Of a DNA stretch of 64,000 nt, positions 1 through 10,681 are shown in pieces; within the stretch, counting starts at the first letter, position 1; each line of letters opens with the position of its first letter. The DNA lies in assembly GCA_905116865.2 (NCBI GenBank), contig CAJHNH020001097.1, positions 94,501-158,500 on the forward strand, given 5' to 3'. The stretch is from Candidula unifasciata (Eukaryota; Mollusca; Gastropoda; Stylommatophora; Geomitridae). The position numbers and the translations under genes were made by a program. Under the pieces are notes generated by a model that did not search any database, was not told the origin of the DNA, and saw only the letters and a list, made by a program, of their open reading frames with translations.

Positions 1-79
1 TTTCTTCATTGCTAAAGTAGTTTTTATCATGGGGAAATATCCCAGAACGTGGTTATTAGTTAATGAACACTTAACAAAA

Positions 80-290
80 TCAGGTACGGGCAAAAGCTAG
101 TTTGCCTGCTGGCTCCAAAATCTAGGGTTCAAATCTACATTGGGGCAGATTTTTGGGTGGCACAAAATGACCTTGGCAATGAGATTGACCCAGTCTAAAG
201 GCTACCAGGTTGTGTCCTGGAAGTAAAGGCCTCATCACCCAGGTAGGTCTTGCTGATTCATCACAGACGTAAAAAGGTTCCTATGTTTTA
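80..290 (+). repeat. SINE family A copy (tRNA-like head plus core)
   Basis: A B-box-like GGTTCAAATCT lies at about 126-136. It is followed by the core shared by many copies in this window: a 'gacccag' motif, a 'ctaccagg...gtcctgg-aagtaaaggc' motif, and a degenerate 'cacccaggta...ttgctgatt' block. The copy is decayed. Orientation and family are read from comparison with the better copies at 38355 and 59320. Confidence 0.6.
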
Positions 291-989
291 AAATAATCAC
301 CTATTGCCCCTTGAATATTCCAGTGACCTTTGATGTTTGAGGGCAGACACATTTTTTCTTTGTATTCATTTTATTGCAAAATGTGAATTGTTAATCTTGG
401 TACATATACATAACCGTTGCATTTACCAGGTTTAACAACAAACATCAGTGAGGTTAAGGACTGGACATAAATGTGGAGGTACATCACACTGTGGAAAGAT
501 CAGCAAGCATAATTAGAAATACCTGGAACTGTCATTCACAGAGGAAGAAAAAAGCGGAGAAACAACAAATAGAATAGTTAAAAAAGGCGGCTAAAAGAAT
601 TGGGATGATGCAGACAAAGATGATTGGACAAGTTAAATATAAACGTTCATTTCTTGACTCCGCTGATAACAAAGGAAGGAAGGAATTATTGATTAAATAG
701 GTTAAGGTTCTACAGTTCTTAAGCAGTCTCAGCATGATAAAGTCTCAGGTTGGTTTAAATTTCATTTACGTTTATATTAATTTAAAGACTTTTGTGTGTT
801 AACAAATGTTTAAAAAAAAAAATCCAGGAGGTTCAATATTGAATTCAAAGCAACGAAATATATAGGTTTTTTTGGGTGATTTTAAGATACAGAAATAAGT
901 AAAATAAAAATGAATTCTTTAAAGTTTTTTTGAAGGTCGATTTGTTTGAAATTGTTATGTTTTCCTTTTACTTCAATATAATGTTGATA

Positions 990-1028
<39 letters not shown>

Positions 1029-1254
1029 TTTTTCTGTTTAATAATTGAGCATCTTTAACAAAGATACACCTTTGATGTAATTTGCACTTTTAATATATTT
1101 TTAAAACGAAACTGTTTGTATTCACAGTTATTGGATGGACAAACATAGTAGTTGCTTGCTAGTTAATAGTTTGTCCTGTCTGTTCTTTCTCCTATGTAAA
1201 GCAGTTGCAGGTAGCTTAAATATGTGTATAACTTGTTATGTTCTGGCTTTTCAG
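291..1254. other. UBE2H intron sequence, no gene seen
   Basis: AT-rich sequence with a poly(T) run at about 997-1025. I see no coding exon here. The exons encoding the catalytic half of UBE2H, including the active-site cysteine, are not found in the window and should lie to the left. The last bases lead into a good splice acceptor (ttctggcttttcag). Confidence 0.6.
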
Positions 1255-1383
1255 ATCTGTCAAACATCTTTGAATCTTTCCTGCCGCAGCTTTTGACCTA
1301 TCCTAACCCCATTGATCCACTGAACGGAGATGCTGCTGCCTTGTATCTGCACAAACCAGAAGAGTATAAGAAACGTGTCAAAG
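1255..1383 (+). CDS. UBE2H: UBE2H penultimate coding exon
   Basis: This exon encodes part of ubiquitin-conjugating enzyme E2 H, which accepts activated ubiquitin from E1 and passes it to substrates with an E3 (the CTLH/GID complex is its known partner). It starts after a ttttcag acceptor and ends at AAAG|gtttgt. It is 129 bp, beginning and ending inside codons. The translation includes [20 protein letters not shown], then [21 protein letters not shown], the UBC-fold C-terminal helices. It is very close to vertebrate UBE2H, with only conservative changes. The catalytic cysteine lies in an upstream exon outside the window. The codon split at the 3' end (G|AC) joins in frame to the exon at 5383, about 4 kb away across a repeat-filled intron. 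Identification is secure. Confidence 0.95.
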
Positions 1384-2035
1384 GTTTGTGGATATAGTCA
1401 GCAGTAGTGTTAGTGAACAGGTTTTATTGCTGTAACCCTGTCCCCACTGTTTTTCTACTTTTTTTTATCACAAAGCTGCTCCTTGGGTAAAAATTTAAAC
1501 CATTTCCAGATATATGGTGACCCCGTGAGTGTAAGTCGGGATCTTGGTCATATGTGACTGAGCTACCTTATAACATTAGTTATGTACTACCAGTTCTCTG
1601 TTAACACCAAATGTTGGGCGGTCTGAAATCCCACTTGTGCCAAAGGCTTTGGGTGGGAGTGCAGTGAGGAGGATACTAGCCCTATCCTAGGACAAATTAT
1701 TGCAACCTCAGAACTTCATGCTATGGCAGGGCAGGTGGCTACCCATGCTGCTGAGAGTGATCAAGCTGTATAGGTGTATGGGACAATCCTGTGGAGTGAA
1801 GTTGTTCCTCCTTTTCTTCTTTGAGTCTTGTGATAAAATTGATCATTTTTTGGAGGTCCTCTTTGTGTATATCATTGACCCATTGGGCTAGTATTTCCAT
1901 CATTAATGGGCTGAACTAGGGAAGTCTTTCATGGCATTTATAGCTGTGTGCACATAGCAAGCCATAGTGAGAACAACAAAGGATTTGCATTATCTTGATG
2001 ATGATTGTGGGCAATTAAGGGAAAGTAAAAGACCC
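1384..2035. other. UBE2H last intron, 5' part
   Basis: No exon is seen. The stretch around 1600-1760 resembles a decayed RNase H LINE fragment (GGACAAATTATTGCAACCTCAG..., then gcagggcaggtggc). I could not establish a frame. The short ORF at 1700-1891 shows no recognisable domain. Confidence 0.4.
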
Positions 2036-2270
2036 TTTGCAACACCATTAGATATATAGGGGTAGACCTTAATTTATAGACCAATCACTACTTGGTTGGT
2101 GATGTCGTCATCATCACACCAGCTGCCTTTACTTCCCAGGATTCCACCTGGTACCCATTCAAGGCCTGGTTGACCTGGAAGCTAAGGAAAAAATGTATTG
2201 TGCCATCATACCTGAAGCTACGACCTTCCGATCTTCAAATGAGCATCTAGCCGCTACACCACATCGGAAT
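2036..2270 (-). repeat. SINE family A copy, minus orientation
   Basis: On the reverse strand, a tRNA-like head (gtggtgtagcggctagatgc, then gaaggtcgtagc) is followed by the family core: aatgggtaccaggtgg, cctgggaagtaaaggcag, a degenerate gacatcacc block, and gtgattggtctata. It lies head to head with the next copy, forming an inverted pair inside the UBE2H intron. Confidence 0.75.
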
Positions 2271-2460
2271 TAAGCCAAAGGCTCCCAGTTTGACTCACCC
2301 TCAAATGGGTGCCGGGTAAAGCCCTGGGAAATAAAGGTAGCCAGCCTAATGTTGACCACATCACTAGTCGGAAGCCGATTGGTCTATGAAAATATAAGTC
2401 TAGCCTCAAATGGCCAATACCTCACTGGCGTGTACAAGGCATTTACTTGTTACTTTTTCT
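2271..2460 (+). repeat. SINE family A copy lacking its head
   Basis: The core reads tgactcaccctcaaatgggt, then gccctgggaaataaaggtag, tgttgaccacatcac and ccgattggtctatgaaaata. It ends in the family tail cattta(c)ttgttac. It abuts the oppositely oriented copy to its left. Confidence 0.75.
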
Positions 2461-2499
2461 TGTAATTAAATGGTTAAAAATATTTCAGTAAATAAATTG

Positions 2500-2605
2500 T
2501 TGTCATTGCTGTGTTCATTGATGAAATTTATATGTTCATGGGCTATATTCAGATATGCCGATATGTTCATTGATGTCATTTCTTTGTTTGTAGAGTACTA
2601 GAATT
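2500..2605 (+). repeat. Outlying copies related to the 52-bp intron repeat
   Basis: Segments such as tatgttcattgatgtcattt followed by ctttgtttgtagagta resemble the 52-bp unit of the array at 4540-5382 (gtttattgatattgtttctg, then tgcctgtagact). They suggest that the array, or its ancestor, once reached further into the intron and was split by later insertions. Confidence 0.45.
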
Positions 2606-2619
2606 AATTGCCCAAATTT

Positions 2620-3124
2620 GCCCAGGATAAAGAAAGCAAATTTAAATCTCTACGTCATCGTGGTCTTCACCGCTGCCGTTTGTGTAGTAGAAACTCCATG
2701 AAGGAGTAAGCACAAAATGAGCCTTTTGTCCTAGTTTCTTTTGGATGCCCTTATTTCCTCAGCCCGGCAGTATCCCATTTCAGTGCATTTTTGGTGATTC
2801 TTTGTTTGTCTCTTTTATATCTCTTGTTTTTTACAGGGTGTTGGGGCTAATCCCTGAGTCACGGCCCAGGGTCAGAGTGGTAGGAGCCTCCTAGACTATT
2901 TCTTCCCATAATTAGCGCTACCACCAACTTAGCAGCCCGTTGAAGTGATAAGGCAGTTGAGGGGGCAGTAGTGCCAACTCTGCTAAGAACTGGACTAGGA
3001 GGCTGTTTCCACACCATCCTTACAATGCAGACTGTTGGCCATTCCTCCTAAATCTGACAGATTAAGCAACCACCTCCTCTGACTCTCTGCACCCCTAGCA
3101 TTTACTTCAGAGTAGAAAGAATAC
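2620..3124. other. UBE2H last intron, middle part
   Basis: No exon is seen. The stretch 2820-3090 may be a decayed repeat (C-rich and palindrome-poor, with no recognisable frame). Confidence 0.4.
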
Positions 3125-3245
3125 TTTTCCATGGCTTCAGGCGTATTTGGCATATAGGACTAGATGTATGTTTTATAGGCTGGTTGACACTTCGTGTGTG
3201 ATGTGATCATGTTGACCGCCTTTACTTTCCAGGATTTAACCTCTT
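3125..3245 (-). repeat. SINE family A fragment, minus orientation
   Basis: The reverse-complement core is recognisable: tggcttcaggcgtatttggc at the tail side, then a cctata block and a degraded gtgtgatgtgatcatgttgacc block, ending in gcctttactttccagga. The tRNA-like head is missing. Confidence 0.6.
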
Positions 3246-4199
3246 ACTTTTTAAGGGTGTGTTGACTTTAGGAGTCAAGGTAACTTTTGAAAAAAAAAGT
3301 CCAGCTTTGTTCAGCTCCCACAATGGGTTTCACTTCAGTCAAAATTAATAATGGTTACTATGTTGTTGTTTTTTTTTTTTTATTAATTTCAAAATAATTC
3401 TAACATGTGAAGCCTGTGAACTGTAACAGCTTTTGAAATGTGAAAATCGCACAGAATGAGAAGCTAAATTTTCAGCTTTTCTTATACATTAGGCTGTACT
3501 CATAGCTTCTGATATTCAAGACAAATCCTGGTGTTCAGTGCCATCAGAAAGATTTGTAAGCTACTTTTGAAAGTTTAAAGCATGATTTGTGAAAATCGCA
3601 CAGAATGACATGCACCTTAGTCAGATCTTGTTAAGATGCGCAATATTTATTATTGTTATTGTTAATATTATGTACCGAGTGAAAAGTACCTTGGTGTGCA
3701 CCTCCATTTAACAGACGTATGCAGACATATATATGTCTGCCAGATCTTGAAAAGAAACGATTTATCAAGTATCAAGGAAGATAATAACAAAATAGCGTTT
3801 AAAAAAAAAAATATTGTAAAGGACATCAGAGACAAAATATTCAAAAGGATATATTTGAGGTGAAAGATTACTTTTACTGATTGTTGCATTTAAATAAAGA
3901 AATGTGCATAAACCTGGCCACCAGTGTGACACTTAAATTAAAACATTGTAGCTCTAATGGCATTTAAAAATCTAACCCATCTAGTTATCAAGGTTTGGGA
4001 GGAGTTAGCAGTTCAGTTAAAATGTAGACACAAACTACAGGAAGACATTTGTGCTTAATTTAGTATAAATGTCATTTCCTTGTCTATTTACTATGTTCAA
4101 ACACTCCAGTGTGTTTAATGATGTCATTTTGTGTTTATATATTTGTTAATATTTTCTAGTGTTTTGATTTTTGTTTTCTTATATAGTGTTTAAATACTC
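3246..4199. other. UBE2H last intron, no gene seen
   Basis: AT-rich sequence. Two similar 20-30 bp segments (gtgaaaatcgcacagaatga) occur at about 3440 and 3589. The stretch 4070-4150 carries further diverged relatives of the 52-bp unit. The minus ORF at 3668-3889 has no recognisable features. Confidence 0.4.
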
Positions 4200-4515
4200 A
4201 AATCTTCTGTGTGTGTTCTGGGGCTCTATTTTTTTTTTGGGGGGGGGGGGGGGTGGGTATAGACCTTTTTGCCTCCCCCTAGCCCCCTAAAAAGTATGTC
4301 ATAAACGGCAGGTAATTAGGATTGTTTCCTTCAAAGTGAGTGCTTCTGCCTGAGAGCCAGGGAACCAAAAGTCTGCGTACAGATAAGCCAGATCTCTAAA
4401 ATTGATGTGCATGCTAAACTCAAATTCTGGAGAAGGCTAAAGTCAAGAAGTGGACAAACAACAAGAACTTTCTGCCAAACTTTACAGCTGGTAAACATTT
4501 AGAAGAAGATGATAA
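4200..4515 (+). repeat. SINE-like family B copy
   Basis: It opens with a poly(G) run at about 4239 and the block atagacc...gcctcccc. Then follow aagtatgtcataa, gcctgagagccagggaacca, gtctgcgtac and aagccagatct. Next come aactcaaattctgg, aagaagtggacaaacaacaa and gaactttctgcca, and the copy ends in an AAG-rich tail (tagaagaaga). About eight recognisable plus-orientation copies of this family occur in the window. Confidence 0.75.
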
Positions 4516-4539
4516 AATACTCTACTGTGCTCATTCTGT

Positions 4540-5382
4540 TCATGTAGACTAGTTCAAATATTGCAGTATGTTTATTGGGATTGTTGCTGTACCTGCAGAC
4601 TGTTCAGATTTTCCACTGCGTTCATTGAAGACATTTTTGTACCTGTAGACTGTGTTGAAATTTACCAGTGTGTTTATTGATAGTGTTTCTGTGCCTGTAG
4701 ACTGTGTTGAAATTTACCAGCGTGTTTATTGATATTGTTTCTGTGCCTGTAAACTGTGTTCAAATTTTCCAGTATGTTTATTGATATTGTTTCTGTGCCT
4801 GTAGACTGTGTTCAAATTTTCCAGTATGTTTATTGATATTGTTTCTGTGCCCGCAGACTGTGTTCAAATTTTCCAGTATGTTTATTGATATTGTTTCTGT
4901 GCCTGTAGACTGTGTTCAAATTTTCCAGTATGTTTATTGATATTGTTTCTGTGCCCGCAGACTGTGTTCAAATTTTCCAGTATGTTTATTGATATTGTTT
5001 CTGTGCCTGTGGACTGTGTTCACATTTTCTAGTATGTTTTATTGAAATTGTTTCTGTACCTGTAGACTGTGTTCACATTTTCTAGTATGTTTTATTGAAA
5101 TTGTTTCTGTGCCTGTAGACTGTGTTCATATTTTCCAGTATGTTAATTGATATTGTTTCTGTACCTGTAGACTGTGTTCAAATAATCTGCTTTGTGTTCA
5201 TTGAAGCTGTTTCTGTACCTGTAGACTGTGTTCACATTTTCCAGTATGTTTATTGATACTGTTTCTGTAACTGTAGACTGTGTTCAAATAATCTGCTGTG
5301 TGTTCATTGAAGCCGTTTCTGTACCTATAGACTATGTCCAAACAATCCGCTGTGTTCATTGAAGACATTTCTGTGTCCCCAG
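4540..5382 (+). repeat. 52-bp minisatellite abutting the UBE2H acceptor
   Basis: About 15 tandem units with a 52-bp period. The typical unit contains ccagtatgtttattgatatt, then gtttctgtgcctgtagactg, then tgttcaaattt. Every unit carries a splice-acceptor-like tgcc(tg/cg)yAG|actgtg. The final unit merges into the real acceptor tgtgtccccag|actacgtcca. The unit before it has cctatag|actatgtcca, matching 9 of the first 10 exon bases. The array therefore includes, or was derived from, the intron-exon boundary. Confidence 0.9.
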
Positions 5383-5501
5383 ACTACGTCCAGCGGTATG
5401 CCACCGAGGAGGCCCTTCGAGAAGCAGAACAAGCGTCATCATCCAGTGAGTCATCCATGAGCGACTTTTCAGAGGATGAAGCTCAAGACATGGAATTATA
5501 A
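5383..5501 (+). CDS. UBE2H: UBE2H last coding exon and stop
   Basis: This exon follows the acceptor tgtgtccccag and joins the previous exon in frame (G|AC = Asp). The translation begins [20 protein letters not shown] and ends [18 protein letters not shown] before TAA. The serine/acidic C-terminal tail is the hallmark of UBE2H and lies outside the catalytic fold. In other animals it is the site of acidic-tail phosphorylation; that is family knowledge, not seen here. The glutamine/serine spacer before the tail differs slightly from vertebrates. Its neighbours are the 52-bp array on the 5' side and an ordinary 3' UTR. No broken frame or missing residue is seen in the two exons present. Confidence 0.96.
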
Positions 5502-5830
5502 TGGTAGGACCCCAGGTCTGCAGAGCCAGGGGTCGCTATGTCTTAGAATTATCTTTTTTTAAGTTGCATAAAACAATCTTTGTCATTTTGTATATATTAT
5601 TCTTTTTGATTTTTGAATCCTCCAGTGTGTAAACAATGAATACATGTTTTAAATGAGAATGATCAATTTGTTTTAAATGTTTACCTTAATGCCACTCATT
5701 TTATTCTTTGCATGATATGTATGCTGCTGAATATTTTAGTTTTGCGCTTGAGAAATGGTTTTAAGCAGTCATTTTCGCCGTGGCTTTTCTTGTTTCGCCA
5801 TTTGAAAGAATAAATTGTCTATGTTTTTAC
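5502..5830 (+). other. UBE2H 3' UTR
   Basis: AT-rich sequence between the stop codon and the poly(A) signal. It carries TTTTGTATATATTATT-type U-rich stretches but no other gene. Its end is placed about 15 bases after AATAAA by inference. No transcript evidence is available. Confidence 0.7.
5809..5814 (+). terminator. Poly(A) signal AATAAA of UBE2H
   Basis: Canonical AATAAA followed within about 15-20 bases by a GT/T-rich stretch (ttgtctatgttttt, ctgtttgtt), as expected for a cleavage and polyadenylation site. It is the first good AATAAA downstream of the stop. Confidence 0.75.
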
Positions 5831-6199
5831 TGTTTGTTAGTAGTTGATAATGCTTTGCATTTAAAGAAAAGGAGGAGGTTTAGTATACAAACACAAGATA
5901 CATTTCCATAACAGATCTGAGGTTAAGTAATGTGGATGAAAGTGAATTTCAGGTTTATTAACACACAGACTGGGTCAACTCCTAAGTAAAGGCAGTGTAT
6001 TTGTGCATGGAAGAAAGCAAACTTTTTAGCAGAAATATGTGGAGAACACATATTTTCCAGTTTATATCACATTATGATATTTTGTTTATTCAATTTATGA
6101 CAAATTTGGGTGTTTATCCCTTACGAAAGAAATGTAGATATTTTAGTGTTTCTACCTATAATTTGTCCCTGCATTTTTTCCTTTAAAATTATGTTATTC

Positions 6200-6320
6200 C
6201 CCAAGTCTGTCCAGCCTAAAATGGGTACCAGGAATCTCCTAGTAAGTAAAAGTGGCCAGAGATGTTCATCAGATCACCAGTAGAGTGAGAATTGGTCTGT
6301 CAAAATATACATCTAGCATT
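6200..6320 (+). repeat. SINE family A fragment
   Basis: The core is visible: gtccagcctaaaatgggtac, caggaatctcctagtaagta, then a degenerate atcagatcacc block and gaattggtctgtcaaaatat. The tRNA-like head is absent. Confidence 0.7.
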
Positions 6321-8339
6321 GTGTCAAAAATATGAAAAGAATCCTTTATTTAATTTACTTTTGAATTAATATTTTATTGATCTTTTTTATTTTGTCTTTA
6401 AAAAAAAAAAAACTAATTTCATAGTTCTTTATGTTTCTTGACACTTGCTTACCACAGCACCATTTTCTGGGTTCAGTAACCCAGTAGTGGCATAATTATT
6501 TATTCTAACCAGTACAGCTTTCTAAAACGAGTACCATAAAATTGTCTAGGGAACAGAATTAGGGAAAAAGGAAACAGGTCACCCTACCTCAGTCTGCCAT
6601 TGAGCTGAAATATGTGAAAGTTTTGCCTGCCAAGTTTGTTGTTGTGTCGGTTCATTCCCCATCAGTGGCAAGATCATTTAATCTGACCAGTATGGCTCTG
6701 GGAAGGTAACCCAACTTCCTAAATGTTGATGCCAGCATATTTTCTGGATTATCTCGAACTTATAAGGGGTGATGATGTTTCCATTTATAGATCTACTGTT
6801 TGTTATCAGATATTTTGCTTCATTATTCAATCGAAAGATGTGTAATAATTATATTAAACTAGTTTCGAAAAGTGTTTAATTATGAAAGAAGCGAACATGC
6901 AATGTTAGGGAAACAGTTCCAGCATAAAAATGTTTGTCTGACAAAATACATCTCAACAGAAGTTTATGTCAAAACTATGGGAAACATTATGTGTCATAAA
7001 CTATGCATTGTTGTAAATGAATCCAGCTTTCCTTGCAAAACGAAAAATATTTTCACATTTAATTTTTTTTTCACTGGTTTTTATTTCTTCCAATTAATAT
7101 TAACTCTAAAAGATCAGGTGAATATGAATATAATCACCCACTACAATTTAAAACGATGTTGAAATTAAAAAAATAAAAAATAACGCAATGGGTGTTTCAG
7201 GACTTTATGGCAACTGATTTCATAACTCTATGATGTTTGTTAAGATTTAATCTTATAACATTGTTTGCGCTTACTGTGTAAGCTTACTGAGAAATAGCTA
7301 ACTGTGGCAGATCAAATATATATCTTCATTGTTTACGGTCTGTAACTAAAGTCAGAGTCAAAGATTAGTTGATAAGGACTTTAAAGCAACTGATTTCAGT
7401 TAATAACTGCTGTTATCTGGCTCAGGTGTTTCAGCCTCAAGCAACTTGTGGTGTGTGTTTGAAACTCCTCTTGAATCCTAACATTTGTATAATGTGTTCT
7501 AATACATTTTGCATTTGGTCGGATCATGTTATAGGAACCTGGTTTTCCTTGTGGTTGCTTCCACTGTCTATTTACCTCTTTAAAGTAACACACTTGTGAT
7601 TGTTTATACTGGTTATTTCTGTTCCTGGGCATCTGCTGTGAAATATTTTTAGACTGAAAGAGGGAAGTCTTGTTAATATTGTTCTTCCCCATTGGAACAA
7701 TGCCGCTCGTTAAAAATAATTGGGAAACAAGTACCGAAATGGTACCAGCTTGGCTATCTATGCATTTATTAAACTGCGATGCCTAGTGGCACAAAGCAGA
7801 TTTTGACAAAAGAAATTGTTCTTCCAAGATTTTGAAGGAGAAGCTGGAAACTGTTTACTAGTCAGCAGAAAATGCATACCGCACAAGACACAGTTGATTG
7901 AACTACTTATGCAGTACACTCGAGATGCTATCCTCATAGACAACAGCCCAGTGCAAGCCTCCTCATTATTTATGTAAATTGGAGTATCTTCTGACCTCTA
8001 ACAGTAACCCCTAAAACTGATTCATGACAGTAGCTGAGACATGAACACAGGTTTCTTATGAGGCCGTTGGTTGTATGAGATGCTAAACACTTATCTCACA
8101 TGTTTATCTGCACAGCTCATGATGATAGAGAGAAAAAATACAGAAGATAGACATAAAATAAAAATAATAATAAAAATAATCTATATAGATAAAACAAACC
8201 CAAACAGAGGTTTCTTACCAGAAATCCTCAGTGTTGACAAGATTATGTTTTCAAATATTAAGAAGGATTTCACTATGAAAATTTTACATGTAAAAAACAA
8301 AGTATTGAGCAAGGAATATGTCAGAATTGAATGAGACTT
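6321..8339. other. Intergenic stretch, no gene seen
   Basis: AT-rich single-copy-looking DNA. ORFs at 6872-7162, 7369-7599, 7396-7692 and 8071-8334 are short, lack recognisable domains and are biased toward AT-rich codons. I treat them as chance ORFs. Confidence 0.5.
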
Positions 8340-8660
8340 AAAATGGTTGCCCTACAGAAATACTCAAGTAAATAACACTTTCAGGAATTAATCTAAAAAT
8401 ATATCACATATAAATAACACTGTTAGGAGTTGACCTACAAGTATATCATCTATAAATAAATCTAAAAAGAGTGCACTTTGAATATATCACATTTATATAA
8501 CATTAGGAAGATTAAACATATGAATATATTGCTTTAAAATAAACACAAACTTGGGTTGATGTGTGAATGTACCACATTTAAATAACAGAAGAATTGACCT
8601 AAACATTTCTCACATTTGAATAATGCTGTGAAGAGTTGACTTACAAATATGTTACATTCA
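8340..8660 (+). repeat. Diverged AT-rich tandem repeat, left block
   Basis: Imperfect units of about 55-60 bp are built on 'gagttgacctacaaatatat' followed by 'cacatttaaataacact'. The same unit resumes at 9696, so one array has been split by the element at 8661-9695. Confidence 0.7.
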
Positions 8661-9695
8661 ACTCTTTGAGTCCCAGGGAGTTTAGCATTAGAGTCCTAAG
8701 GGATGGTAATGCAATTTTGAAATTTCACAAGTGTTACACATTAAAACAGACTATACTAATTCAACTGCCACACAAAATACACATACATCAAAGTGACCAG
8801 GGGTTTTGGGGGAATAATATTAGAATACTGCTACAAAAATAAATTGTTTTAGAAGTTAATTATTAGGAAAAAACGGTTGATATGTTTAGAGGAATTAGTA
8901 AAAAAGAAATAATCTTTTCCGCTTACCACCGTGGCACTCAATGAAAACTTGATAAAATATATCCAAAATGAATCACAAATGAACATGAACCATTTAGTAA
9001 TCTATAAATAAAATATGAACACCATCTGTCCATTAAATCTCTTTCCAGAGAAATGTTTAGAAAATCATAGCAGAGCACCTATTTTTTGGTAAAGAAAAAT
9101 GACTTCTGAAAAGAAGTAGAATTTTCACAGAACACAAACTTTATTTACCGCTCATTTTTCCTGTAATTTTATAGCATATGTTCCTAAATAATAAGGGAAT
9201 CGCACTAGACCTGACACTATTATTTATTCTTTTTGTACCAGCTGACTTGGTTAGTGTAAGCTTTACATTAGGTATATATCAGAGCTATCCCTCATCAAAG
9301 TTTGACTCTGTCAATGATTGAAACAAGTCTACTTGGCAGCTTTCTTTGTCAAGCTTCTGATAAACATGTTTTATTTAAATATGAGACTTCTAAAGTCATA
9401 AATTTTGTTGGCATGCTTGGAGGTCATATTGTTTTCACACAACACTTAGTAACTCGGTAAGGCTAACGAAAATGCTACATGTTATTGTATTCCTTTAACA
9501 ATGTTTGTGAATATCCAAAATGGTCACCACATGTTACAGCAAACACAAAGAACATTAAATACCCTTTAGAACTGCCAGTTTGCACTGTTATATTGTCCAT
9601 TTGTAAATGATAAACCTTCACTCGTCTTGAGCCAATTGGGTCGCTGGGATGTAACCAATTAGCGTGTGATACGTTTTTTTTTAGGACTCAAATAG
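8661..9695. mobile_element. TTAA-type DNA element, non-autonomous copy
   Basis: The left end (actctttgagtcccagggag) and the right end (ttaggactcaaatagttaa) are imperfect inverted repeats of the same terminal sequence as the short complete MITE at 30832-30935. The right flank keeps TTAA (9696-9699). The left flank is a mutated ttcaa. The interior is about 1 kb with no clear ORF. TTAA flanks point to the piggyBac superfamily by inference. It splits the AT-rich tandem repeat. Confidence 0.7.
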
Positions 9696-9870
9696 TTAAA
9701 TAACATTAAGAAAAAATGATCTACAAAATATATCATATTTAAATGACACTAAAAAAGAATTGATCAATAGATATATCACCTTTAACTAACACTGAAGAGT
9801 TGACGTACAAATATATCAAATTTAAATAACAGTAAGAAGGTTTGACCTACAAATATTTGTCATATGAACA
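9696..9870 (+). repeat. Diverged AT-rich tandem repeat, right block
   Basis: It continues the unit seen at 8340-8660 (gagttgacgtacaaatatat, then caaatttaaataacagtaag). Two to four imperfect units are present directly after the TTAA of the inserted element. Confidence 0.7.
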
Positions 9871-10680
9871 AACTTTATTTTCAGAGGGTCACAATTACAA
9901 CTTTAGGAAATAACACAATCATTTGAAAACATAAATATATAGTTTGTTTGCTTTGGGGGATGGGGGTGTTCATTTATTTTTTTGTTTTTAAAAGGTTTGT
10001 TCAGATTAGTTTCAAAATTTTCCCTCCTAAGAGTCAATATCACAGAAACAAGAAGAGACTTTTTAGTTTGAAAGTGGACATTTTGTCCTGTTCTGCTTAT
10101 TCTAATATTGGTCATGTTTATATTACTGTGTCATGTATGAATGTAGAAAGTAAGCTTGAGTTAACATATAAGTGCCGAATGTTTGCTTTTTCAAGATCTT
10201 GACATGTTTCTTCATTAACCCATGTAATCTAGTAATTGGTTGCCATTGTGGGTTGCTGTTAATGCGTGAAAGAAAATTATACTTTTTTCTGTCACTGGCA
10301 TTGTGGGTTGCTATAGAAGAGTGACAGAAAATTATACTTTTTTTAATAGTTGGCATTTCATTTCTATTTCCATTGATAAACTTTGTTGATGACTTAACAT
10401 TTCCTCATATTATGATTGCTCCTATTCATCCATGAATATTTGAATCCTTATTGATCGTAAGCTTGAAACACATTAAAACTCATTAAATTTATGAAAACTA
10501 TTGCTTACTTGTACTCTTTTTAATAAGATATTTGTTTACATTACCATTGTCATTTTGGTATAATAATGTCTTGCAATGAACCTGAATTAAAGATTATAAT
10601 TTCAGATGCAGTATCTGGAAATATTCAGGTTTTCTTTCAGGATCATGTTTTGTTTTTGAGAATCTTAAAACTGTGTTTCC
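9871..10680. other. Intergenic stretch, no gene seen
   Basis: AT-rich. A short segment (ggcattgtgggttgctatag) resembles one about 60 bases before it, so there is a small local duplication near 10240-10350. No domain is recognised in the overlapping ORFs. Confidence 0.4.
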
Positions 10681-10681
10681 C

